DNA of 64,000 bases from Clostridiales bacterium (GCA_028724525.1 JAQYCV010000039.1:1-64000), one strand, 5' to 3'; counted from the stretch's first letter, positions 1-9,891 are shown. Translations and numbers: made by a program. The notes: generated by a model from the letters alone, not told the origin.

Positions 1-431
1 TTTATGCGCGCTGCTACACCCTGGGTCGCTGAGATGAGGCGGATGAGGTCCATATATTGGTCGTCAGGACTGAGAGAAATTGTCTGGCTATAACGCGTCA
101 TATAGGTCCCGTTATTAATAACATCGGTAATAATGAAAAGATCGTGACCGCGTACATCGTCAAGTAGCTTGGCCTTGCCTTCGCCGGTCCTAAAACGGGT
201 CAGATCCACCTCAATACGATAGTCTTTCCGCAAGTAGGCTGGGTAGTTTAAAAGTTCAGGATAATCTTGCACATAGTTCTCACGTCTTCTACGTAAGCAA
301 CTATTGATATTATCGGCAAATGTTCGGTTCAGCTGGTGGGTAATAATGCCAATGGGTCCCACTGGTTGCATAGTGTTTTCGCCATAGCGCCAGAATTTGA
401 AAGACTTCCAGCCTATGTTATCTGATTCCAT
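1..431 (-). CDS. ribose-phosphate pyrophosphokinase-like protein (clostridial divergent type), N-terminal part, truncated by window edge
   Basis: Manual reverse translation from ATG at 431: MESDNIGWKSFKFWRYGENTMQPVGPIGIITHQLNRTF...RFRTGEGKAKLLDDVRGHDLFIITDVINNGTYMTRYSQTISLSPDDQYMDLIRLISATQG; resembles the clostridial PRPP synthetase family (GTGEGK, VRGxDLFI, SPDDxYxDLxRxI). Confidence 0.75.
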   Translation of the reverse strand, partial: MESDNIGWKSFKFWRYGENTMQPVGPIGIITHQLNRTFADNINSCLRRRRENYVQDYPELLNYPAYLRKDYRIEVDLTRFRTGEGKAKLLDDVRGHDLFIITDVINNGTYMTRYSQTISLSPDDQYMDLIRLISATQGVAARI

Positions 432-561
432 CAGTTGTCTCCTCCCCCTCAAGAGATTATTTTATTTAGTATAGCATTAATCTCCTGTGAAACCACGCAA
501 GCCATTCCCAGCCAATTTTCTAGACATACTGCTATAAAAGTTCCAAGTTATTGTAAATTTT

Positions 562-590
562 TTGATAAAGTGCTAAAGTTACTATCTAAT
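562..590 (+). promoter_or_regulatory. putative sigma-A promoter of the liv operon (TTGATA-17-TCTAAT)
   Basis: TTGATA at 562-567 and TCTAAT at 585-590, 17-nt spacer, upstream of livJ. Confidence 0.4.
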
Positions 591-648
591 CGAGGAGGAA
601 ATCCTTTTCAAGTTGTGAAGGAGAATTTCCAAACTCGCGTCACCTAGC

Positions 649-670
649 TGTACTCCTTCGGAAGAGTACA
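649..670 (+). other. 5'-UTR hairpin upstream of livJ (TGTACTC-cttcggaa-GAGTACA)
   Basis: 7-bp perfect inverted repeat just upstream of the livJ Shine-Dalgarno; no T-run follows. Confidence 0.5.
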
Positions 671-687
671 AAAATTGGAGGAAGAAT

Positions 688-1956
688 ATGAAAAAATTAC
701 TATCTCTTATGCTAGCCCTCGTTATGGTATTTGGTCTTACGGCTTGTGGCAGTCCCGGCGAAAAGAAGCCAGACAAGACAGAAGCTCCCGAAAAGACTGA
801 AGCTCCTGCGGCAGAAAAAGAAACTCCTGCTGCGAAAGAGGAAAAAGACGAAAAAGCTGAAGATGATAAATCTGCTTCATCTGACAGCGACGTCATTAAG
901 ATTGGTGTCTTTGAACCCTTTACCGGCGCTGCAGCTTCCGGTGGTGAACTGACCTATGAAGGTATCGAACTCGCCTATGCAGAAGTACCTGAGATCTTAG
1001 GGAAGAAGATTGAACTAGTTAAGGTTGACAATAAATCTGACCAAGTTGAAGCTTCTAACGCCGCTCAGCGCTTGGTTGATAAGGATAAAGTTAATGCCGT
1101 CATCGGCTCTTATGGTTCTTCCAACTCTATGGCTGGTGGCCCCGTTTTCCAAGAAGCTAAGGTTCCTGCTGTAGGTTGTTCGCCCACTAACCCCATGGTT
1201 ACTAAGGGTAATCCCTATTACTTCCGTGTTTGCTTTATTGACCCCTTCCAAGGTTCTGTAATGGCCAACTTCGCCATCAACCAACTGGGTGCCAAGACAG
1301 CTGCTACGGTAAAAGATATTTCTTCTGACTATTCCGTAGGTCTGGTTAAAAACTTCGTTGATGCCTTTAAGGCTGCCAATGGCGATGATTCTATCGTTTC
1401 AGAGGCGTCTTATAAGACCGGTGACCAGGACTTCACATCTCAGCTCAACAACGTTAAGCAGGCTAATCCGGATGTTATCTTCTGCCCTGGTAACTATGGC
1501 GAATGTGCCCTTATGATTAAGCAGGCCCGTGACCTGGATATTGACGCCCCAATGCTCGGCGGCGATACTTGGGAATCTCCTGACTTCATCAAGATCGGCG
1601 GCGAAAATATTAACAAAGAAGTTTACTTCTCCTCTCACTTTACTTCAGAAAAACCTTTGAATGATGTTTCTGAAGCCTTCTTAAAGACCTACAAGGATAA
1701 GTTTAATAAAGACGCCAACGCCTTCGCTGCTCTAGGTTACGATGCTTACATGGTAGTTATTGATGCTATTAAGCGGGCTGATTCTGCTGATCCTCAAGCG
1801 ATCCGTGATGCTCTGGCTGAAACCAAGAACTTCATTGGTGCTACTGGTACCATCAGCCTAGATGCTGAGGGCGATGCCGTTAAGTCTGCGGTTATCAACC
1901 AAGTTAAAGACAACGCCTTTGTATACCTGCAAACTATTGAACCCGAAAGCAAATAA
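688..1956 (+). CDS. livJ: branched-chain amino acid ABC transporter substrate-binding lipoprotein
   Basis: Lipobox LTACGS; periplasmic binding protein fold (IKIGVFEPFTGAAASGGELTYEGIELA...); followed by livHMGF. Confidence 0.92.
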   Translation: MKKLLSLMLALVMVFGLTACGSPGEKKPDKTEAPEKTEAPAAEKETPAAKEEKDEKAEDDKSASSDSDVIKIGVFEPFTGAAASGGELTYEGIELAYAEVPEILGKKIELVKVDNKSDQVEASNAAQRLVDKDKVNAVIGSYGSSNSMAGGPVFQEAKVPAVGCSPTNPMVTKGNPYYFRVCFIDPFQGSVMANFAINQLGAKTAATVKDISSDYSVGLVKNFVDAFKAANGDDSIVSEASYKTGDQDFTSQLNNVKQANPDVIFCPGNYGECALMIKQARDLDIDAPMLGGDTWESPDFIKIGGENINKEVYFSSHFTSEKPLNDVSEAFLKTYKDKFNKDANAFAALGYDAYMVVIDAIKRADSADPQAIRDALAETKNFIGATGTISLDAEGDAVKSAVINQVKDNAFVYLQTIEPESK

Positions 1957-1995
1957 GCTAGGACATCGTCCAGGCGATTGCCAAGATATGTATGT

Positions 1996-2020
1996 GCGAG
2001 AGCCGCCTTGCGGCTCTCGC
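1996..2020 (+). other. livJ-livH intercistronic hairpin (10-bp perfect stem)
   Basis: GCGAGAGCCG-ccttg... perfect pairing of 1996-2005 with 2011-2020, followed by AATTT. Confidence 0.7.
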
Positions 2021-2057
2021 AATTTATCAGAGCGCTTTCTCTACAGAAAGGATACGT

Positions 2058-2945
2058 ATGGCTTTCTTTATTCAAAACCTGGTCAACGGGATCAGCCTAG
2101 GCAGTCTCTATGCGCTTTTAGCCATAGGCTATACCATGGTTTACGGTATCCTACGCTTGATCAACTTCGCGCACGGAGATATTTTTATGCTCGGTGCCTA
2201 TCTCTCGTTCTATGTCATGACTTTGACTTCCTTACCCTGGTGGCTGGCTTTTCTCATTGCCACAATTCTGACAGGGATTTTAGGCATTGTTTTGGAGCGC
2301 ACTGCCTATGCGCCCTTGCGCCAGGAAGCTAGAATTAATGTACTTATTTCTGCTATAGGTGCTTCTTTCTTATTGGAGAACCTTGCTATCTTGGTGTTTG
2401 GTGGCAGACCCCAGCCTTTCCCAGTACCGGAAGTCTTGGACCGGTCGATTAAAGTTGGCCAGGTCAGCTTTAACATCATCCAGGTTGTTATCCCGATTGT
2501 TACCGCTGTCTTACTCTTGGTCCTCCACTTCGTTGTTAATAAGACTAAGACAGGTATGGCTATGCGGGCCCTAGCGACAGATTATGAGGCATCAGACCTC
2601 ATGGGGATCAATATCAACCTCATCATCTCTGTCACTTTCTTAATTGGCTCTTTATTGGCAGCTGTAGGTGGTATCCTCTATGCCTGCCGTTATCCTCAAC
2701 TCTTGCCACTCATGGGTATGATGCCCGGGATCAAGTGCTTTATTGCCGCCGTTATTGGAGGTATTGGCAATATGACGGGCGCAGTGGTAGGAGGCATGAT
2801 ACTAGGTATGGCTGAGATTATGATCGTAGGCTTCCTGCCTTCGCTGAATGACTATCGCGATGGTTTTGCCTTTATTATTCTCATCCTTATTTTGATCATT
2901 AAACCTACCGGCCTCTTTGGCTCTACAGCAAAGGAGAAAGTATAA
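2058..2945 (+). CDS. livH: branched-chain amino acid ABC transporter permease LivH
   Basis: ORF 1992-2945; likely start at ATG 2058 (MAFFIQNLVNGISLGSLYALLAIGYTMVYGILRLINFAHGD), typical LivH. Confidence 0.93.
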   Translation: MAFFIQNLVNGISLGSLYALLAIGYTMVYGILRLINFAHGDIFMLGAYLSFYVMTLTSLPWWLAFLIATILTGILGIVLERTAYAPLRQEARINVLISAIGASFLLENLAILVFGGRPQPFPVPEVLDRSIKVGQVSFNIIQVVIPIVTAVLLLVLHFVVNKTKTGMAMRALATDYEASDLMGININLIISVTFLIGSLLAAVGGILYACRYPQLLPLMGMMPGIKCFIAAVIGGIGNMTGAVVGGMILGMAEIMIVGFLPSLNDYRDGFAFIILILILIIKPTGLFGSTAKEKV

Positions 2946-2946
2946 A

Positions 2947-3945
2947 ATGAGAAGATCACAAGTATTTTCCCGTAAGAATATCCTGGGCCTTCTGATTTTT
3001 ACCGCCATTTTGGTTTTGATCAATTTCTTGCCCTTGGATAACTATTACCGAAAAATTATCAACCTATCCTATATTTATATTACTCTGGCCTTATCACTCA
3101 ACTTGATTAACGGCTACACTGGACTTTTTTCATTAGGACATTACGGTTTTATGGCTATTGGTGCCTATACTACGGCCATTTTAACCATGCCGCCTGAAGC
3201 GAAGGATGCCTATTACAATATAGAGCCGATTTATGAATGGTTAAAAAACTTCAACATGCCACTTATTCCGGCCTTGATTGTCTCAGGTATCTTAGCTGCT
3301 ATTTTGGGTTTCTTGATAGCCCTACCTGTCTTGCGGCTCAATGATGACTATCTGGCTATTGCCTCCATGGGTTTTGCTGAAATTATTTTGGTGCTCATTC
3401 GGACCCAATTCCGCATTACCAATGGTGCTCTGGGCCTGAAGGGGATTCCCCGGGTAGATTCTTATTATCTATATGGCGGTGTCGCTCTTGTCATGATTAT
3501 CTTCATGCTCTTGCTGACCAATTCCACCAAGGGGAAATCCTTAGTCGCCATCCGGGAAGATGAAATCGCAGCGCGTTCGGTTGGCATTAACGCCTACCTC
3601 TATAAGGTTATCTCCTTTACTATCGGTTCATTCTGGGCCGGTGTAGGCGGTGGACTCATGGCGGTTATGGTCGGCACGGTTAACCAGATGCAATTTACCT
3701 TCCAGCTCACCTTTAACATTCTTTTGATTGTTGTTTTAGGCGGCATGGGGAAAATTTGGGGAACTGTGGTCGCTGCCGTTATTGTCACTTCCGCATTGGA
3801 ACTCATGCGTTTCTTAGACGAACCCATGAACTTTGGAATTTTCCAAGATGGCTTGCCTGGACTCCGCATGGTCGTGTTCTCTCTCTTGCTGATGATTGTC
3901 GTCATTGGTAGAACGAAGTTGAAAGGGAGGAAGTCTCGTGCTTAA
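2947..3945 (+). CDS. livM: branched-chain amino acid ABC transporter permease LivM
   Basis: ORF 2917-3945; likely start ATG 2947; NLINGYTGLFSLGHYGFMAIGAY motif. Confidence 0.93.
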   Translation: MRRSQVFSRKNILGLLIFTAILVLINFLPLDNYYRKIINLSYIYITLALSLNLINGYTGLFSLGHYGFMAIGAYTTAILTMPPEAKDAYYNIEPIYEWLKNFNMPLIPALIVSGILAAILGFLIALPVLRLNDDYLAIASMGFAEIILVLIRTQFRITNGALGLKGIPRVDSYYLYGGVALVMIIFMLLLTNSTKGKSLVAIREDEIAARSVGINAYLYKVISFTIGSFWAGVGGGLMAVMVGTVNQMQFTFQLTFNILLIVVLGGMGKIWGTVVAAVIVTSALELMRFLDEPMNFGIFQDGLPGLRMVVFSLLLMIVVIGRTKLKGRKSRA

Positions 3946-4717
3946 ACTTGATAACATTACCATGCAATTTGGCGGGGTCACGGCTGTAAACCAAGCCACC
4001 ATTGATATTGATAAGCATGAAATCATTGGACTTATTGGACCCAATGGTGCCGGCAAAACGACAGCTTTTAACATGGTTACCGGCATTTATGAGCCTACTT
4101 CCGGGAAAATTTTCTTTCAGCCTGATGAGGGAAAAGATCCCCAGGATATAACCGGTATGAAGCCAGAGGATATTGCGGATCTTGGTATTTGTCGGACCTT
4201 CCAAAACATCCGCCTTTTCAAGCAGTTATCTGTTTTTGAAAATGTCTGCATCGGTGGTTTCCTCCGTATGAAGACCGGATGGCTTTCTAACGTCTTGCAT
4301 CTACCCGCTTACTTGCAGGAGCGCAGGGCTTTAGAAGGGGAGGCCGAGGAACTCTTAAAGTCTATTGACCTCTGGGATGAGAAGGACACAAGGTCATCTT
4401 CCTTACCTTATGGTAAGCAACGTAGATTGGAAATTGCTCGTGCTTTGGCCACTCATCCTAAGCTCTTGCTCTTGGACGAACCCGCTGCCGGCATGAACCC
4501 ACAGGAAACACAAGAACTGATGGCCTTTATTAAGGAGATTCAGGCTAAGTTTGACTTGACCATTTTCTTAATTGAACACCATATGGACGTAGTTATGGGT
4601 ATCTGCGACCGCATCTATGTCCTGGACCATGGACAGATGATTGCCAGTGGCGTTCCTGAAGAAATCCAAAATAACCCTAGGGTTATTGAAGCTTACTTAG
4701 GGGTGGAAGATGCTTAA
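3938..4717 (+). CDS. livG: branched-chain amino acid ABC transporter ATP-binding protein LivG
   Basis: Walker A GPNGAGKTT, LivG-type ATPase; GTG start. Confidence 0.93.
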   Translation: MLKLDNITMQFGGVTAVNQATIDIDKHEIIGLIGPNGAGKTTAFNMVTGIYEPTSGKIFFQPDEGKDPQDITGMKPEDIADLGICRTFQNIRLFKQLSVFENVCIGGFLRMKTGWLSNVLHLPAYLQERRALEGEAEELLKSIDLWDEKDTRSSSLPYGKQRRLEIARALATHPKLLLLDEPAAGMNPQETQELMAFIKEIQAKFDLTIFLIEHHMDVVMGICDRIYVLDHGQMIASGVPEEIQNNPRVIEAYLGVEDA

Positions 4718-5423
4718 AGTTAATGATCTACATATCTCATATGGCGGTATTAAGGCTGTACGTGGTCTTAATATGACCATCGAAGATAATAAAATTGTGA
4801 CCTTAATTGGGGCTAATGGCGCCGGTAAATCCTCGACACTCCGTGCTATTATGGGCCAAGTGCCGAAGACGAGCGGTCAAGTTCTCTTTGGAGATCAGGA
4901 TATTACCAACCTTCACACTAGAGATATTGTAAAAGAAGGTATCGCCTTAGTGCCCGAAGGCCGCCATGTTTTCCCTAATCTTACTGTTAAAGAAAACCTT
5001 ATTCTGGGTGGCTATACTATCCAGGACCAGTCGGCTATAGCGGAAAGACTTGAAAACGCCTATGAGTTGTTTCCTATCCTGAAAGAGCGGTCTTGGCAAA
5101 AGGCGGGTACCTTGTCGGGTGGTGAACAACAAATGCTGGCGGTAGCGCGTGGCCTTATGATTCGCCCTAAACTACTCATGCTTGATGAACCCTCCCTAGG
5201 CTTGGCCCCTATCCTGATTAATGAGATTTTCGAAATTATCAAGACGATCCACGCCCAAGGCAATACGATCCTCCTCATCGAGCAAAATGCGAAAAAAGCT
5301 CTGGAAATTGCGGACTATGCTTACGTTCTTGAAACAGGATCTCTGGCTCTGGAAGGAACCGGCCCCGAGCTCTTGCATAACGAGAAGGTTCAAGCAGCCT
5401 ACCTAGGTGAGCAAAAATCTTAA
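4710..5423 (+). CDS. livF: branched-chain amino acid ABC transporter ATP-binding protein LivF
   Basis: Walker A GANGAGKSS, LSGGEQQMLAVARGLM signature. Confidence 0.93.
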   Translation: MLKVNDLHISYGGIKAVRGLNMTIEDNKIVTLIGANGAGKSSTLRAIMGQVPKTSGQVLFGDQDITNLHTRDIVKEGIALVPEGRHVFPNLTVKENLILGGYTIQDQSAIAERLENAYELFPILKERSWQKAGTLSGGEQQMLAVARGLMIRPKLLMLDEPSLGLAPILINEIFEIIKTIHAQGNTILLIEQNAKKALEIADYAYVLETGSLALEGTGPELLHNEKVQAAYLGEQKS

Positions 5424-6040
5424 TGACTAAAGCGCTCGCTGATAGTATTTTTCAAAAGGCTAAATTTTCCTGCCTGGTAACCCGTCTGGAGGACCTTCCT
5501 TCAGATGGGTTACCTCAGGTTTTACTTGCGGGTAAATCAAATGTCGGGAAATCTTCCCTCATTAACCGTCTATGCCGGCAAAAGCGTTTAGCAAAGACTG
5601 CCCAAACAGCAGGGAAGACAAGGCACTTGATTTTCTTTGACCTTGCTAGTCAGTTTTATCTGGTGGATCTACCGGGCTACGGGTTTAGTAAATCTTCTAA
5701 GGCTGAACAAGAGCATTTCTCTCAATTGACTGATCAGTATTTGCATTCAGCTAGCCCCATTCACTTAATCCTGCATGTTTTGGATGCTAGACATCTACCC
5801 ACAAAGCAGGATATCGCTATGATTCATTGGCTGGAAGATGTTCAAGCACCTTATGCAATTTTGCTCAATAAATCAGATAAATTGAGCAGGCCCCAGCAGG
5901 CAGTCATGCGGCAAAAAATCCACCGCCTGCTCCTAGACGAGACAGGGATTGATTTTTCCCTGGTCTCTGTATCTGCAGAAACGGGTCTGGGTATCCCAGA
6001 ACTGGAAAGTCTCATTTTAGATACCCTCACGCTTTCATAA
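5423..6040 (+). CDS. engB: ribosome biogenesis GTP-binding protein YsxC/EngB (YihA)
   Basis: GKSNVGKSSLINRL, DLPGYGF, NKSDK GTPase motifs. Confidence 0.93.
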   Translation: MTKALADSIFQKAKFSCLVTRLEDLPSDGLPQVLLAGKSNVGKSSLINRLCRQKRLAKTAQTAGKTRHLIFFDLASQFYLVDLPGYGFSKSSKAEQEHFSQLTDQYLHSASPIHLILHVLDARHLPTKQDIAMIHWLEDVQAPYAILLNKSDKLSRPQQAVMRQKIHRLLLDETGIDFSLVSVSAETGLGIPELESLILDTLTLS

Positions 6041-6080
6041 TTGTCCAAACTCTCGCCTCCTATTGACTAACAAACTTACG

Positions 6081-6092
6081 CGACAATTGTCG
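6081..6092. promoter_or_regulatory. 12-bp perfect palindrome CGACAATTGTCG upstream of comEC
   Basis: Perfect palindrome in the intergenic region; AATTGTC also at 6039-6045 and 6105-6111. Confidence 0.35.
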
Positions 6093-6180
6093 TGTTATGT
6101 CCGAAATTGTCGCCTGAATGATCTGGCCATTGCTGTCAGCCCTGTTAAGCTGGTTATAGAAAAACCAGGGAGGCAGGCCT

Positions 6181-8703
6181 ATGGCTCAGATCAGACACTT
6201 AAAATGTGTGCCTACAAGGCGATTCCAATTTGGCTCAGGATATAATAAGCCACTGTCTCCTCTTATTTTGTCCCAAGCCAGGCCAGCTTTAGGACTTGCG
6301 CTTGCTCTTAGCCTCCCTGGTTTTTTACTTTATGATAAGCTTGGCTTTTATTGGATAATTTCCATCATTCTCGTCTTTCTCTACCTAGCTAAGCTTGCTA
6401 CTTGGCGTCTACCTTGGCTTCGCTACTTGATAGTAGTGGCCTTCCTTCTCAATTTAGGACGATCCGCAAGAGGCCTTTACATGCCCTACAGCCTTCTTAA
6501 TGAATCACATTGTGTCAATTTTCGTATAGGGAAAGTTTTATGGGAAAGTCCGGCCAAGGATCAGGTATGTGTCATTGCCTCTACTGGCCGGGGCCAGCGT
6601 TTTGCCCTTACTATGCCTGCCGAATCTCTTGTAGCCGCTCGACTTAAGGCCCAAGTCCGTTTCAGCCTGCCTGAGCGGGCGGCAAATCCTGGTTCTTTTG
6701 ATGAAGCGTCCTGGTTGGCCGGTCAAGCTGTTTTTTATAAGGCTGAGCTTGAGAAAGTGCTGAGCCTTGAGGGGCACCGTCCTTTGTTGCTCAGCTGGAG
6801 AGACCAAGTACTGAAGGATATACGAGCCCAGATGACCACGCTTTTGGGATCAGACAGGGCAGGCCTTGTCTTAGCTATCTGCTTAGGTGATAAAACGGGT
6901 CTATCTGGCTTAACCAAGTATCAACTATCTAGCCTGTCCCTGGCTCACGTTACGGCGGTATCCGGATTGCAGCTGGCCTTCCTTATGCTCTTTTTTCGAA
7001 TTTTACCTTTAAAAAAGTGTTTTGGCTTAAAGCTGACTTATGGTTTGCAATATACTATCATCTTGGCTTTTTATTTTCTGAGTGGATGTCCTTCCGGCTT
7101 TATGCGTGCAGGACTACTTGTAGCTATCCGTGATTTCAGTAAGCTTTTACGCCTCCGGGCAGATTCGCTGAATAGCCTTGCCTTGGCCTTGGCTTTTGCT
7201 TGCCTGGCCAATCCTTTTGCTCTGCTCAATCGAGGACTGGTCTGGTCTTTTGCCTCGGCGGGAGCCCTCTTTCTTTTCAGTGAGGACTTAAGTCGGAAAA
7301 TTCTGGTGGTCTTTTCTTTCTTGGATGGCTCCTCCGCTAGGGCCTTGGCGGTGGCATGTTCCTGTCAAACTGCCATTTATCTGCTGAACAGGTCAGAGCA
7401 AGGACAGTTTAAGATTCTCAGTCTCATTTGGCAGCTCCCCCTGACTTTTTTAGTCCAATTGATCTTTATCAGCGGTCTGCCCCTTTTGTTCGTAACTGCC
7501 TTTTATCCGGGCATCCTGGCGCGACCGAGAATGTTAGTAGCTATAGTTGTTAGATTTTTGCGCCAGGCAAGTAGCCTGTTACTACAAATATGTAAGCGCT
7601 TAACTACTATCACATGGCCCAGATTCTTTGAGCCCCAACTTCCGCCTAGCTTGGTCCTTTTTATTTTCATTCTTCTAGTTGTTAATCTTTTCAGCCGGAG
7701 AAGACAGTATTGGCAGGCTTATCATCGGAAGCAAAGTTGGCGGTGGAAGCTCTGTGCTTACCTCCTGCTTGCCTCCTATTTGCTTTTACAGTTTATCCCA
7801 AGCTTCCCTGAAGTCTACTTCTTAGACGTTGGCCAGGGAGATGCCATAGTGATCTCTTGGGGCAGGCGACATCTGCTACTTGATGGTGGAACTGGTGACC
7901 AGGCCTTAAAGGTTCTCTTGCCATTTATGGCTAGCCAGGGGATCTCCTATTTTGATTCTGCTTTAATTACGCATGCCCATGCAGATCACATGGGCGCTAC
8001 AGCCCAACTCTTGGCTTGGGGTAAAATAAAGTCGCTTTATCTGCCTTGCGAATTTTCTTTAGCCGAACGTCTTGCGGCTTACTTAGGCCGTCCTGTGGAA
8101 AAAGATTTGATTGACAAGGTCAATAGCCAGCGCAAGGCTGAAGAAGACTTGGGACAAGATCTGTTGATGCTTGCCGAAGCCAAGCATATTCCTGTTAGGC
8201 GCATAGAGGCCGGAAGGCAAATGACCTGGAAAGGATCAGGTATCAATAGGCTCTATGGACCTCAGCTCATCTTTTATGCCTGCCAAGCCTCTCAAAATGA
8301 CTCTAAATTCTATAGTGATGCAAATGAAAGTGGTCTCGTAGTTAACTTGCATTGGGCTGGTACGGACCTTCTATTGACTGGAGATATGACTCCCCGCAAG
8401 GAGGCTCTTTATTTATCCCAGGATAAAGGCCCCGTGGACATCTTAAAAGTTGGCCATCACGGAGCAAAAAATGTCACACAAAATCAGTTCTTAGACCAGG
8501 CGCAAGTACAACTAGCCATTTTCAGTGTCGGCCCCAATCGTTATGGCCATCCATCTGAAGAAGTCTTGGCACGGCTAGCAGAGCGTGATATTAAATCCTT
8601 GCGAACAGACCAAGATGGGGCTATCAAAGTGACTTGGGATTTTTGGGGACTGTGTAGGGTAGAAAGCTACAAAAGCAAAAAGCGTCTATCTGGGTTAGAA
8701 TAG
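6181..8703 (+). CDS. comEC: DNA internalization-related competence protein ComEC/Rec2
   Basis: Multi-TM competence domain (AHVTAVSGLQLAF) plus C-terminal MBL domain (DVGQGDAIVI..., THAHADHMGA). Confidence 0.92.
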   Translation: MAQIRHLKCVPTRRFQFGSGYNKPLSPLILSQARPALGLALALSLPGFLLYDKLGFYWIISIILVFLYLAKLATWRLPWLRYLIVVAFLLNLGRSARGLYMPYSLLNESHCVNFRIGKVLWESPAKDQVCVIASTGRGQRFALTMPAESLVAARLKAQVRFSLPERAANPGSFDEASWLAGQAVFYKAELEKVLSLEGHRPLLLSWRDQVLKDIRAQMTTLLGSDRAGLVLAICLGDKTGLSGLTKYQLSSLSLAHVTAVSGLQLAFLMLFFRILPLKKCFGLKLTYGLQYTIILAFYFLSGCPSGFMRAGLLVAIRDFSKLLRLRADSLNSLALALAFACLANPFALLNRGLVWSFASAGALFLFSEDLSRKILVVFSFLDGSSARALAVACSCQTAIYLLNRSEQGQFKILSLIWQLPLTFLVQLIFISGLPLLFVTAFYPGILARPRMLVAIVVRFLRQASSLLLQICKRLTTITWPRFFEPQLPPSLVLFIFILLVVNLFSRRRQYWQAYHRKQSWRWKLCAYLLLASYLLLQFIPSFPEVYFLDVGQGDAIVISWGRRHLLLDGGTGDQALKVLLPFMASQGISYFDSALITHAHADHMGATAQLLAWGKIKSLYLPCEFSLAERLAAYLGRPVEKDLIDKVNSQRKAEEDLGQDLLMLAEAKHIPVRRIEAGRQMTWKGSGINRLYGPQLIFYACQASQNDSKFYSDANESGLVVNLHWAGTDLLLTGDMTPRKEALYLSQDKGPVDILKVGHHGAKNVTQNQFLDQAQVQLAIFSVGPNRYGHPSEEVLARLAERDIKSLRTDQDGAIKVTWDFWGLCRVESYKSKKRLSGLE

Positions 8704-8724
8704 ACAAAGAAATAGGGAGGAAGC

Positions 8725-9744
8725 ATGGCAGATAAGTTTGGCTACCGAGCCTGGCGCCAGTCTATAGAAAAGGGCCGCATTAGCCCCTTGTACTTGATTA
8801 CTGGGGAAGAGGACTATCTTATTCGGCATGGTTTGCAACTATTAAAAGAGAGCCTGCTTGCTCCTGGTTGTGAGAGCCTGGATCTTGTGAGTTTGCGTGA
8901 TTCTTGGAATCCTGATCAGGTATTGGCCGAACTAGAAACTGTTCCCTTTATGTCCCAGCGGCGACTCATCATTGCCTACAATACGGGGCTCTTTAATAGC
9001 AAACAGGGATCGGGTGAGGCAAAACAATCTTTCCTCGACAAAGTCTGGCCTCGACTCCATGAGGGCGTATGCCTCTGCCTGGTTGAAGAAAGTGTTGATA
9101 AAAGACAAAGGAAAAAATTACAGGCCTTAGAGTCGGCCGGCGGCCAGCTGGTGGAAATTCCCCTGGAGGACTTTCCATCCCTCAAGGCTTGGGTGTCTGC
9201 GTATTTGGCCAAATTTCGAGTCTCTATAAGCCACGACGCAGTCGAATCTCTTATCCTGCGTTGCGATTCTTCTATGTCAGAACTCGCTTTGGAACTCCAT
9301 AAACTCGCTAACTATTGCCTCTATAGCGGCGAAACGGAAGTCACCCTACAACTGGTAGACCTATGTTGCCGCGAAGATTTACAAGGTAATATATTTAAGT
9401 TAACTGATGCGGTTTCTGCCCAAAGAACGGGCGAGGCCCTCGTCCTCTTAGATAAATTGCTTAAACAAAAGGAAGCCCCTGCCTTGATCTTATTTATGTT
9501 GGCCCGCCATTTCCGGCAATTGCTTTGCGCTCAAGCCCCTGTCTCCGGACCAGCTTTAGCTCAACGCCTTAAACTCCCCCCCTTCGTTGGGAAACGCTTA
9601 AAAGGACAAGCAGAACGTTTTCAGCAAAATCAACTGGTCCAGCTCTGCCAGGCTTGTTTTAAGGCGGACCTAGCTATTAAATCCGGCCAACTAGAAGACA
9701 GGGCTGCCCTGGAGCTTTTACTCTTACAGGCAGGGCAAGTTTAA
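8725..9744 (+). CDS. holA: DNA polymerase III subunit delta
   Basis: PLYLITGEEDYLIR N-terminus; position downstream of comEC. Confidence 0.88.
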   Translation: MADKFGYRAWRQSIEKGRISPLYLITGEEDYLIRHGLQLLKESLLAPGCESLDLVSLRDSWNPDQVLAELETVPFMSQRRLIIAYNTGLFNSKQGSGEAKQSFLDKVWPRLHEGVCLCLVEESVDKRQRKKLQALESAGGQLVEIPLEDFPSLKAWVSAYLAKFRVSISHDAVESLILRCDSSMSELALELHKLANYCLYSGETEVTLQLVDLCCREDLQGNIFKLTDAVSAQRTGEALVLLDKLLKQKEAPALILFMLARHFRQLLCAQAPVSGPALAQRLKLPPFVGKRLKGQAERFQQNQLVQLCQACFKADLAIKSGQLEDRAALELLLLQAGQV

Positions 9745-9891
9745 GACTGATTCCCGCTGGCAGGCTAGCTTGAATTGCCTTCAAGCTACTTGTAAAATGA
9801 CAGGGCATATAAAAAGGCTAGCCCCTAGGTAAAGTTATCGGCCAGGCCGTTTAGCCTATTAATGCTTATCAGGAAAGAAGAGGAATATATT

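Noticed and set aside
435-647. Small ORF upstream of livJ, possible leader peptide
   Set aside because: Not enriched in Leu/Ile/Val codons at its end and has no convincing RBS; overlaps promoter elements.
582-896. Minus-strand ORF overlapping the livJ 5' end
   Set aside because: Low-complexity mirror of the Lys/Glu/Ala-rich livJ linker; no RBS or independent support.
9745-9891. Possible T-box leader upstream of asnS
   Set aside because: No AGGGTGGNACCGCG-type T-box core and no terminator/antiterminator pair recognisable.
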